Shown: piece by piece, positions 1 through 8,476 of the stretch
Position numbering within the stretch: position 1 is the stretch's first letter
Layout: every line of letters begins with the position of its first letter
Source of the DNA: Solimonas sp040066175
Lineage (GTDB): Bacteria > Pseudomonadota > Gammaproteobacteria > Nevskiales > Nevskiaceae
DNA: 64,000 nt
Reading direction: 5' to 3'
Assembly: GCF_040066175.1 (NCBI RefSeq)
Contig: NZ_JBEAAM010000010.1
Coordinates: 1 to 64,000 of the forward strand
The notes under the pieces: model-generated
What the model saw: the letters and a program-made list of their open reading frames with translations, nothing else
Told to the model about the DNA's origin: nothing
The model's database searches: none
Program-made: the position numbers and the translations under genes

Positions 1-127
1 TCAGTTGTTCCTTTCCATCAGCAAAGCCCAGCGTCCCGCCGCCTGACAGCCCCTCACTCAGACCCACCCTTCAGGCTCATCTCTGGATTGGAAAGGACTC
101 CCGCGATCACTCAGCTGTCGCACCGAC

Positions 128-2830
128 TCACCGGCCCGCGAGATACCTGCCGTTCTGTTCCTGCGCACGACCGAGGGCGACGAGCATGTCGAGCAGTTGC
201 GGCAGGCGCTTCTTCCACGGGCCGCGGCCGGTGAAGCGCGCGGCGATGTCGTCGGCCGAGAGCGGCGCGACGCTGGCGGACAGGACGTCGGCGACCGCAC
301 GCACCTGCGCCACCGCGTCCTTCGGCCACGGCTGCGCCTTGAGCGCCGCGACCGGCGTGACGGCTTCCGTCTCGGTTTCGCCGTCGGTGTCCAGCTCGGC
401 CTGTTGCGGTACCGCTTTTTCCTGCGGATTCTGGAACGCCGGCCGCAGCCAGCGCACCCGCCCGCGCGCCTCCTCGGCCGCGCGCTCGGCGTTGAGCGCG
501 ACCAGTCGTTCGAGCACCGCCTCGTCGAACGCGCGCCTGGCCGCGTCGCGCGTCTGGTTTTCCTGCGGCGCGTCAACGCCATGCGCCACCCTCAGCAACG
601 GCAGAAGGTCCGACCAGCCGTAGGCCTCCAGCACCGCCGCGTCGAGCTCGTCGTGCAACTGGCGCAGCACGGACACCAGCCCCTGCTCGTGGATCACCCG
701 CTCCTTCGCGCTCAGCGGCTCGCCGCTGCGCAGTTTCTCCAGCACGTTGTACATCCCGGTCAGCGTCAGCTCGGGATGCGCGGCCTGCTGGCGTTTGCGG
801 TGCGCGTCGAGCTGTTCGGCGAGTGCGCGGATGCGGTCGGCTTGCCCGGCGGTTGCGGCGGGGAACGGAAAGCACTCGAAGCAGGTGGACTTGTTGTAAA
901 CCGGCCGGTCCTCCAGCGTCGCACCCGCCGCCAGCGCCCAGATCCCGTGTACCTGCGCGGACAGCACGCCGAGCACGCCGGCGTCGTCGGACGCGATGGC
1001 GATGAGCTTGTCGTCCGGCAGGATGTCCGCGTCGAGGAAGGTGAAGAAGCGGTGCTTGGCGGTCTGGACGGTGGCGATGAATCTCGCAAGGTCCTTGAGT
1101 GATCGGCGCAGATCTTCGTTGTTCCTTCTATGCAGCCACCATTTCTCTCGCAAGTCGCGGTCCTTGTTCTCGTCCCGCTCCGGCTTCACGCGTTCCAGCA
1201 GCCACTGATACACCGCCGGAAACCGCTCGCGCACCTGTTCGGCGCTCAGTCCGTACAGGTCGATCACGCGCACGCCGCGCGGCGTCTGGGTGAGATCGCG
1301 GCCGTTGCGGTAGGCGCGCAGATGCCGCTCCAGTCCCGGCACCGTGCCCAGGCCTAGCAGGCGCGCCCGCGCCTCGTCGATCACCATGTGCTCGCCGTGC
1401 GGGATGACGCCGCGGTTGCTGACGAGGCCATTGGCGCGCAGCGGCGCGGCGCCGGCGACGTCGGCGCCGATCTGCAGGTCCGCAAACATCCGCCCGCGCT
1501 TCTCGCGCAGGCTCACCGCGACCTCGCCGTCGGTCTGCTCGCGCTCATCGGTCACTTCGCGCAGGACGGCCGGCGCCGAACCCGGCTGCGCGACCGTCAT
1601 CGCGATGCGCACCGCCGCACCGTCCGCGGTGTCCACCCAGGGGTGATCGGGAATGGCGAACACCAGCGCCAGCGGATGCTGTGCATCGCCCAGCGCCGCT
1701 TCGATCACCCGGCGGTTAAAGGTCTGGCGAATCGAATTGGTGGTGATCAGGCCGAATCGTTGCACACGCCCCGCAGCCGTGAGTTGCGCGGCGTGATGCC
1801 ACCAGTACATGACGAAATCCGCGGACTCCGGCACGTCGTCCCAAGTCTGCCGCAGCGCTTCGACGTAGCCGTCGCCCAGCGCCGTGCGCATGCGCTTGTT
1901 GCCGATGAACGGCGGATTGCCGACGACGAAATCCGCCGCCGGCCACTCCGCCTTGCGTGGGTTGACGTAACGCTCCAGCGGCACGCGCGCGCTGTCGTCG
2001 GGAATATCCTCGCCGGTGACGGGCGAGACTTTCATCGTGCGTCCGTCCCAGCGCGTGACCGGCACGCCGCGTTCGTCGGTGACGAACTCCACCCGGTCGT
2101 AGGCGAGCACGGCGTCGCGGTTGTCGATGTTGCGGAAGTCGCGGATCACCGGGACCGGCGGCTGCACGTCGCCGCGGGTGCGGAAATGCCATTGCAGATA
2201 GCCGATCCACAGCACGACTTCCGCGATGGCCGCCGCGCGCGGGTTGATCTCGATGCCGAGCAGGTTGTGCGGATCGACCGTCTCGGCGCTGGTGCTGTCG
2301 GCGCGTTCCTGGTCGAGCGCGAGCCCGGTCTGGCGCCAGCCCATGTCGTCGAGCGCGTTGAGCACTTCGCCTTCGAGGCGTTTGAGGTGTTCCAGCGTCA
2401 CGTACAAAAAGTTGCCGGAACCACAGGCTGGATCGAGCACGCGCACGGTGCAGAGCCGATAATGGTAGCGGCGCAGCTCGGCGATGGCCTCGTCGCGCCT
2501 GTTCTCGGCGGCCAGGGTCAACGCGGCGGCCTGCGCGTCGCTCCATTCCTCGCGCAGCGGCTCGATGACCGTCGGCAGCACCAGCCGCTCGACATAGGCG
2601 CGTGGTGTGTAGTGCGCGCCGAGCTTGTGGCGTTCGGTGGGCGTGAGCGCACGCTCCAGCAGGGTGCCGAAGATCGCCGGCTCCACGTGTTTCCAGTCGG
2701 CTTTCGCGGCGCGGATCAGCAGATCCAGCTGTTCGCGGTTCAGCGGCAGCGTGTCCGGATGCTTGAACAGCTTGCCGTTGAAGCGCAGCACGTCGGCGGC
2801 GATGGCGGCGGAGAAGCCGCCGTGGTCCAT
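128..2830 (-). CDS. MmeI-like (type IIL) RM protein, methyltransferase/TRD part, after an in-frame stop
   Basis: This is the C-terminal 900 residues of a fused restriction-modification enzyme. It would methylate adenine with S-adenosylmethionine and recognise the target through its own specificity domain. Motif I is visible at about residues 133-141 (DPACGSGNF) and the N6-adenine catalytic motif NPPF at about 305-308. The region after roughly residue 500 corresponds to the target-recognition and C-terminal domains of the MmeI family. The listed ATG is only the first Met after an amber codon. The reading frame continues without any shift into the upstream 256-aa segment (nuclease part), so the two are one gene broken by a TAG at 2843-2845. 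If translation restarts here, the product could be an orphan methyltransferase; otherwise the gene is dead. Family assignment is from motifs and overall layout. Confidence 0.85.
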   Translation of the reverse strand: MDHGGFSAAIAADVLRFNGKLFKHPDTLPLNREQLDLLIRAAKADWKHVEPAIFGTLLERALTPTERHKLGAHYTPRAYVERLVLPTVIEPLREEWSDAQAAALTLAAENRRDEAIAELRRYHYRLCTVRVLDPACGSGNFLYVTLEHLKRLEGEVLNALDDMGWRQTGLALDQERADSTSAETVDPHNLLGIEINPRAAAIAEVVLWIGYLQWHFRTRGDVQPPVPVIRDFRNIDNRDAVLAYDRVEFVTDERGVPVTRWDGRTMKVSPVTGEDIPDDSARVPLERYVNPRKAEWPAADFVVGNPPFIGNKRMRTALGDGYVEALRQTWDDVPESADFVMYWWHHAAQLTAAGRVQRFGLITTNSIRQTFNRRVIEAALGDAQHPLALVFAIPDHPWVDTADGAAVRIAMTVAQPGSAPAVLREVTDEREQTDGEVAVSLREKRGRMFADLQIGADVAGAAPLRANGLVSNRGVIPHGEHMVIDEARARLLGLGTVPGLERHLRAYRNGRDLTQTPRGVRVIDLYGLSAEQVRERFPAVYQWLLERVKPERDENKDRDLREKWWLHRRNNEDLRRSLKDLARFIATVQTAKHRFFTFLDADILPDDKLIAIASDDAGVLGVLSAQVHGIWALAAGATLEDRPVYNKSTCFECFPFPAATAGQADRIRALAEQLDAHRKRQQAAHPELTLTGMYNVLEKLRSGEPLSAKERVIHEQGLVSVLRQLHDELDAAVLEAYGWSDLLPLLRVAHGVDAPQENQTRDAARRAFDEAVLERLVALNAERAAEEARGRVRWLRPAFQNPQEKAVPQQAELDTDGETETEAVTPVAALKAQPWPKDAVAQVRAVADVLSASVAPLSADDIAARFTGRGPWKKRLPQLLDMLVALGRAQEQNGRYLAGR

Positions 2831-2842
2831 GTCGTGCCAGAG

Positions 2843-3613
2843 CTACGCGAGCATGCGCATGGCGGTGTCCGGCTGCTCGGCGTACTTGCTCAGCAGGTCG
2901 CGGAAGCTGTCGGACGGCAGCAGCTTGACGTCCTCCGCGAACATCGTGAACAGGCAGCGCATCAGGAACTGCGCGACCGCCTCCGCACCGTGACCGCTGG
3001 CTTCGAGGCTGCGCGCGAGTTCGGCGAGCTGGGCGGCGATCTCGCGCGTGACGCGCGCCGACTCGCGGCTCGGGTCCAGCGAGTTCGGATCCAGCCAGAT
3101 GCGACGCAGGCGCTCGCGAATCTCCGGCTTGCGCAGATCGGCGAGCGCGATCTTGTGGCTGCGCGGGTCGGGGAACGGCGTGTAGGTGGCGCCGGAACAC
3201 GAGAACTCGGCATAGATCTCGATGCGGTTGCCGACATCGACGACGAGCAGGAACGGCGGCCGGCCCTCGGCAACGGGCAGCGCGCGGGCGTAGTTCTGCG
3301 CCTGGCTGTGCGCGCGCAGCATGGCGTCGTCCAGACCCTTGCCGGCGGCGATCTTGCGCAGCTTCTTGGATTCGAGGACGAAGGCGCCGCGGCGGTAGAG
3401 ATCGATGCGCCCGGCGCTGCTGCTGCCGTCCGCGTGCGCAAAGCTGATCGGCCGCTCGAACATGTAGTCCTGTTCGGGAGTCGGGTGCGGGCGCTCGACG
3501 CCGAGCAGCTCGCAGAGATCGATCAGGAAGCTCTGCGAGGTGGCCAGTTCGGACGCCGTGACCCCCGTCCAGCGGGCGATGAAGCCTTCCGCCGCCTCGA
3601 TTCCGCTGTCCAT
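2843..3613 (-). CDS. MmeI-like RM protein, N-terminal nuclease part (ends at premature amber stop)
   Basis: This 256-aa open frame is the N-terminal nuclease and start of the helical spacer of an MmeI-like enzyme. The catalytic pattern D-X9-E-X-K is visible: D71 in GRIDLYRR, then E81 and K83 in LESKK. It matches the PD-(D/E)XK nuclease arrangement known for MmeI. The frame ends ...MRMLA at TAG. Four codons later the same frame resumes as the methyltransferase part. Intact members are single polypeptides of about 1,100-1,200 residues, which is the size of the two parts together. A single GAG, CAG or AAG to TAG change would explain the break. A lone nuclease domain without methyltransferase and specificity parts is expected to be inactive. 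The gene sits next to brnTA in an island-like stretch. Confidence 0.8.
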   Translation of the reverse strand: MDSGIEAAEGFIARWTGVTASELATSQSFLIDLCELLGVERPHPTPEQDYMFERPISFAHADGSSSAGRIDLYRRGAFVLESKKLRKIAAGKGLDDAMLRAHSQAQNYARALPVAEGRPPFLLVVDVGNRIEIYAEFSCSGATYTPFPDPRSHKIALADLRKPEIRERLRRIWLDPNSLDPSRESARVTREIAAQLAELARSLEASGHGAEAVAQFLMRCLFTMFAEDVKLLPSDSFRDLLSKYAEQPDTAMRMLA

Positions 3614-3752
3614 CCCCTCAAGCCTCCCCGGCCCGTTATCAGTGTTTCGGGCAAGGCTAACCGATGGCCGGATGTGCCGTGTAGTCGCTTTCCTGCCCGA
3701 TACAGCGAGAGTCCTGCACGGAACGGAATGCCTCGGCCCATTGCTTTACTTT

Positions 3753-3762
3753 TGTATATACA
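3753..3762. promoter_or_regulatory. Palindrome in brnTA promoter
   Basis: A perfect 10-bp palindrome TGTATATACA lies 16 bp before the brnT start codon, inside an AT-rich patch with -10-like hexamers (TATACA, CATAAT) that stands out in this GC-rich region. BrnA antitoxins are DNA-binding autorepressors, so this is a reasonable operator candidate. This is inference from position and symmetry. Confidence 0.5.
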
Positions 3763-3778
3763 TAATTAGAATGACTCA

Positions 3779-4075
3779 ATGGAGTACGAGTGGGACAGAT
3801 CCAAGCGGCTCGCCAATCTCAGCCAGCACGGCCTCGACTTCACCGACGCCGACCTGGTGCTGGAAAGCCCTTATGTCCTGATCGTCGACAGCCCTCGTAA
3901 AGGCGAGGCGCGCAAGCTGGCGTTTGCGTACGTCTTCGAGGTGCTGGCCGTGTTGTCAGTGGCCTTCGTGCCGGGAAAGAACCGCTGCCGCATCGTGAGT
4001 TTCCGCCCGGCCAATCGAAAGGAACGAGAGATCTACCATGCCTGGCTCGAAAAAGATGGTCTCGGCAAACAGTGA
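3779..4075 (+). CDS. brnT: BrnT family type II toxin
   Basis: A 98-aa protein with the BrnT (DUF497) pattern: an N-terminal YEWDRSKRLANLSQHGLDF block, a central segment rich in beta strands, and a C-terminal RIVSFRPANRKEREIYHAW block. BrnT is a RelE-fold ribonuclease that stops translation and is neutralised by BrnA. The downstream antitoxin gene overlaps its 3' end by 38 bp, the usual toxin-first order of brnTA operons. No clear Shine-Dalgarno sequence precedes the ATG; the transcript leader must be short given the promoter palindrome just upstream. The pair lies directly upstream of, and divergent from, the broken restriction-modification gene, in keeping with a mobile accessory island. Confidence 0.9.
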   Translation: MEYEWDRSKRLANLSQHGLDFTDADLVLESPYVLIVDSPRKGEARKLAFAYVFEVLAVLSVAFVPGKNRCRIVSFRPANRKEREIYHAWLEKDGLGKQ

Positions 4076-4346
4076 GGAAATGAAGGCTGCCCGTGCGCGC
4101 GGCGAAAGTCGCAGTGACTGGACGCGAGTACGCCGCAAAGCGAACGCCGACACGGAAGCCCGCACCATGAACCGCAAGATCGGCGAGCTGGTCGAGCGTA
4201 TCGAGCGCAAGCGCGGACGTCCTGTGGAGGGCGAACCGAAGCGCGCGGTTTCTCTGCGCATTCCGGAAAGCACGATCTCACGCTGGAAGGCGACGGGTCC
4301 GGGCTGGCAGACGCGCATGGTCCAGGCCCTGAACAAGGCAATCTGA
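4038..4346 (+). CDS. brnA: BrnA family antitoxin
   Basis: A 102-aa antitoxin. The C-terminal half carries the conserved BrnA ribbon-helix-helix block: VSLRIPESTISRWKATGPGW followed by QTRMVQALNKAI. The N-terminal part is charged and probably disordered until bound to the toxin. It overlaps brnT by 38 bp in a different frame, suggesting translational coupling. BrnA both neutralises BrnT and represses the operon, probably through the palindrome before brnT. Lys/Arg-rich and typical in length for the family. Confidence 0.88.
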   Translation: MPGSKKMVSANSEEMKAARARGESRSDWTRVRRKANADTEARTMNRKIGELVERIERKRGRPVEGEPKRAVSLRIPESTISRWKATGPGWQTRMVQALNKAI

Positions 4347-4439
4347 GCCCCACGAAGGCGACCGGCCGGGATCTCTCGGAGCGTCTCGGGCGCGACGCAG
4401 CACTCGCTCATCGCGGCCGAAGCCGCTCCCCGCCGGATC

Positions 4440-5681
<1,242 letters not shown>

Positions 5682-5683
5682 GG

Positions 5684-6484
5684 TCAGCGTCCCTTGAAGT
5701 GGGCTTTGCGTTTCTGCGTGAACGCCATCACGCCTTCCATGAAGTCCTGCGTGCGCCCGCAGTCGCGCTGCAGTTCGCGCTCCAGGGCCAGCTGCGCCGT
5801 CAGGTCGTTGCCGGCGGACTGGATGATCGCGCGCTTGATGCGCTCGATCGCCACGCCCGGACCCTCGGCGAGCCTGCGCGCCAGCGCCAGCGCGGCCGGC
5901 ACGAGCTGATCGTCATCGACGACGTCCCAGATCATCCCCCACTGCAGTGCCTTCTCCGCCGGCAGGCGCTCGCCGAGCAGACTCAGACCCATCGCGCGTT
6001 GCGACCCGACCAGGCGCGGCAGGATCCAGGTACCGCCGGCATCCGGGATCAGCCCGATGTTGACGAAGGCCTGCAGGAAGTAGGCGCTGCGCGCCGCGAT
6101 GGTCAGGTCGCAGAGCAGCGCGATGTTGGCGGCGGCGCCGGCCGCCATGCCGTTGACCGCGGCGATCACCGGCTTGCGCAGGCTGCGGATGCGTTCGATC
6201 AGCGGGTTGTAGGTGGTCTCCAGCGCTAGGCCGAGGTCGAGTTTGCCGTCCGGCCCGATCGGCGGCCTGGCGGCGTTGGCCACCAGGTCCGCGCCGGACG
6301 AGAAGCCGCGCCCCTCGCCGGTGAGCACGACGGCGCCGACCTCGGCGTCCGCTTCGGCCCGGTCGAGCGCATCGCGCAGCTCGTTCAGCAGATCCGGCGT
6401 CAGCGCATTGAGCGCCTGCGGCCGGTTCAGGCGGATCAGCGCGACGCGCGCTTCGACGCCGTAAAGAATGCCTGTGTAGTCCAT
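5684..6484 (-). CDS. Enoyl-CoA hydratase/isomerase family protein
   Basis: A 266-aa crotonase-fold enzyme. The CoA-binding, oxyanion-hole segments are visible as GEGRGFSSGADL (about residues 56-67) and AAVNGMAAGAAANIALLCDL (about 107-126). The usual acidic catalytic position falls in the IGLIPDAGGTW segment. It probably hydrates a 2-enoyl-CoA or isomerises it during beta-oxidation of the operon's substrate. A 140-bp gap holding two REP-like hairpins separates it from the upstream acyl-CoA dehydrogenase. It is followed after two bases by the CoA transferase. Length is normal for the family (about 260). The exact reaction is not determinable from sequence. Confidence 0.92.
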   Translation of the reverse strand: MDYTGILYGVEARVALIRLNRPQALNALTPDLLNELRDALDRAEADAEVGAVVLTGEGRGFSSGADLVANAARPPIGPDGKLDLGLALETTYNPLIERIRSLRKPVIAAVNGMAAGAAANIALLCDLTIAARSAYFLQAFVNIGLIPDAGGTWILPRLVGSQRAMGLSLLGERLPAEKALQWGMIWDVVDDDQLVPAALALARRLAEGPGVAIERIKRAIIQSAGNDLTAQLALERELQRDCGRTQDFMEGVMAFTQKRKAHFKGR

Positions 6485-6528
6485 GTGCGTTCGCTGGCCC
6501 TGATACGTGAACCAAGACTTCCATTCGT

Positions 6529-6607
6529 GTCATTCCCGCGAAAGCGGGAATCCAGCGCGGCGTGCCCAACGTGCCTGTTCCTGGATGCCCGCCGTCGCGG
6601 GCATGAC
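6529..6607. repeat. Pair of REP-like inverted repeats
   Basis: Two hairpin units in opposite orientation: GTCATTCCCGCGAAAGCGGG followed by AATCCAG (6529-6555), and CTGGATGCCCGC-CGTC-GCGGGCATGAC (6581-6607). Each folds on itself, and the two also pair with each other. This is the layout of REP doublets scattered in many proteobacteria. A third unit lies at 10663-10689. They sit between genes of one operon, so they may trim or stabilise the transcript. Confidence 0.8.
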
Positions 6608-6624
6608 GTTCCGCTTGCCGCGCC

Positions 6625-7764
6625 TCAGTCGAGAATCGAGCGGGCGATGATCTCCTTCATGATCTCCGAGGTGCCGCCGAGGATACGGTGAATGCGCTCG
6701 TCCTGGTACAGACGGCAGATCGGATATTCGTCCATGTAGCCGGCGCCGCCGTGCAGCTGCACGCCCTCATCGACGACACGGCCATTGAGCTCGCTGGTGT
6801 AGAGCTTGGCGCGCGCCGCGTCCTCGGACGACAGCTTGCCTTCGTTGTGCACCTCGACGCAGCGATCGACGAAGGTCTGCGCGATCTCGATCTCGGCGTC
6901 CAGCGCGGCCAGCTTGAAGCGCGTGTTCTGCATCTTGCTCAGCGGCTTGCCGAACACCTTGCGGTTGCGCACGAAGTTCTTGGTGTGCTCCATCGCCACG
7001 CGCGCGGCGGCGATGTTGCCGCAGGCACCGATCAGGCGCTCTTCGGCCAGGCCCTTCATCAGATGGTAGAAGCCGGCGTGCACCTGGCCGAGCACGTTGG
7101 CCTTCGGGATCTTCACGTCACGGAAGAACAGTTCGGCGGTGTCCTGCGACTTCATGCCCATCTTCTTCAGGTTGCGGCCGCGCTCGAAACCTGCCATGCC
7201 GCGTTCGACGATGAACAGCGTGACGCCATGCGGATTGTCGGGATGCGTCTTGGCCGCGACGATGACGACGTCGGCGAGGATGCCGTTGGAGATGTAGGTC
7301 TTGGAGCCGTTGAGCAGGAAGTGGTCACCCTTGTCCTCGGCGCGCGACTTCATGCCGGCGAGGTCGGACCCGGCGTCCGGCTCGGTCATCGCGATGGCGA
7401 GGATCTTCTCGCCGCGGATGAAACCGGGCAGGAAGCGCTGTTTCTGTTCGGGCGTGCCGAAGTGCTCGAAGTACGGCGCGACCAGGCGGCTGTGCAGCGT
7501 GATGAAGTAGCCCGAATCGCCGTGGAAAGCGTTCTCCTCGATCAGGATCTGCTCGTAGCGGAAATCCTTGAGGCCGAGACCGCCATGGGTCTCGTCGGCC
7601 CACATGCACAGATAGCCGGCCGCGCCGGCTTTCAGATAGGCCTCGCGATCGACGATGCCGGCCTCGCGCCAGCGTTCCGAATGCGGGCGGATCTCGGTCT
7701 GGAAGAACCTGCGCGCCGAGTCGCGGAACAGCTCCATCTCGGGTTCGAGCGGCTTGCGTTGCAT
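6625..7764 (-). CDS. Acyl-CoA dehydrogenase
   Basis: A 379-aa FAD-dependent acyl-CoA dehydrogenase, which makes the first alpha-beta double bond of beta-oxidation and passes electrons to ETF. Diagnostic segments include AIAMTEPDAGSDLAGMKS (FAD/substrate-binding signature, about residues 125-142) and the C-terminal signature QLHGGAGYMDEYPICRLYQD, followed by RIHRILGGTSEIMKEIIAR. The Glu in the MDEYP-type region or nearby is the likely catalytic base, as in long-chain members. It lies between the acetoacetate-decarboxylase-like gene (13-bp gap) and the REP-containing gap before the hydratase. Chain-length preference cannot be decided from sequence; the C-terminal segment resembles long-chain AcdA-type enzymes. 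Confidence 0.93.
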   Translation of the reverse strand: MQRKPLEPEMELFRDSARRFFQTEIRPHSERWREAGIVDREAYLKAGAAGYLCMWADETHGGLGLKDFRYEQILIEENAFHGDSGYFITLHSRLVAPYFEHFGTPEQKQRFLPGFIRGEKILAIAMTEPDAGSDLAGMKSRAEDKGDHFLLNGSKTYISNGILADVVIVAAKTHPDNPHGVTLFIVERGMAGFERGRNLKKMGMKSQDTAELFFRDVKIPKANVLGQVHAGFYHLMKGLAEERLIGACGNIAAARVAMEHTKNFVRNRKVFGKPLSKMQNTRFKLAALDAEIEIAQTFVDRCVEVHNEGKLSSEDAARAKLYTSELNGRVVDEGVQLHGGAGYMDEYPICRLYQDERIHRILGGTSEIMKEIIARSILD

Positions 7765-7777
7765 GGGGGGCTCCCGG

Positions 7778-8476
7778 TCAGGTGCCTCGAGCGCTCGCGT
7801 GCGGCAGGATCTGCGAGGCGGGGAAGGTCATGTCGAAATGCGTGAGCTTGACCGTGGCCAGCACGTCGGCACTGGCGACGTCCGGGAATTCGAACGCATC
7901 GAAGCGACGCTCGACCAGGCGCGCCGGCCGCATCCAGCCGCGCGCGCTCGGACGGTAGATGAAGGTCTGTCCGCGATCGTGCTGCGCCAGCGTGTGCCAG
8001 CTCGCCGGCAGCAATGCGGTGGCCACCGGCAGTGACAACGGCCAGGACGTGTAGGCGAGTTCGGCGAAGCACGTGCCGTTGCGGCTGACACGGACGCGAT
8101 CGAGGCCGTGATCGCCGTAGCGCACCTCGAACTGCGCGACATCCTTGGGAATGCCCCAGTTGCGCTGGCCGTTGACGACGCTGTCCAGCGTCGAGACGAA
8201 GATGCGGCTGATCGACAGGTGCCGGCGACCGTCCTCGAACGCGAAACTGCCGGGGATGAACAGCAGTTCGTGGTACGGACCCACCGGCGAGCTTGCGTAA
8301 TCGACGAACATCATCAGCGCGTAGGGCGCCCGGCTGCGCTTGCCGCGCAGCGACTCCGGCACGAAGCTGTGTCCGTCGAGCAGGTCGGCCGGGCAGCGCA
8401 GCAGGCTCACATAGCCCCGGCCCTGCAGCCGCCAGGGTGCGGGGGCATCGATGACCGAGGGCTCGCGCATGGTCAT
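7778..8476 (-). CDS. Acetoacetate decarboxylase family protein
   Basis: A 232-aa protein resembling the acetoacetate decarboxylase (ADC) fold, with YHELLFIPGSF, RISRIFVSTLDSVVNGQRNWG and IPKDVAQFEVRYG blocks. The ATG chosen overlaps the stop of the upstream fadJ-like gene (ATGA), which supports this start over longer in-frame extensions. In true ADC a Lys in the active site forms a Schiff base; I cannot confidently assign that Lys here, so a decarboxylase activity is not certain. Proteins of this kind are frequent in steroid, terpenoid and fatty-acid catabolic clusters of Nevskiales-like bacteria, where their role is poorly known. It is co-transcribed with thiolase, FadJ and acyl-CoA dehydrogenase genes. 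Confidence 0.75.
   Translation of the reverse strand: MTMREPSVIDAPAPWRLQGRGYVSLLRCPADLLDGHSFVPESLRGKRSRAPYALMMFVDYASSPVGPYHELLFIPGSFAFEDGRRHLSISRIFVSTLDSVVNGQRNWGIPKDVAQFEVRYGDHGLDRVRVSRNGTCFAELAYTSWPLSLPVATALLPASWHTLAQHDRGQTFIYRPSARGWMRPARLVERRFDAFEFPDVASADVLATVKLTHFDMTFPASQILPHASARGT

Noticed and set aside
1..127. Stretch left of the RM gene
   Set aside because: No gene, repeat or RNA seen; too short to say more.
197..3769. Long plus-strand open frames opposite the RM gene (301 and 793 codons)
   Set aside because: They are antisense to clear RM coding sequence, Arg/His/Ala-rich, and show no domains; an artefact of high GC.
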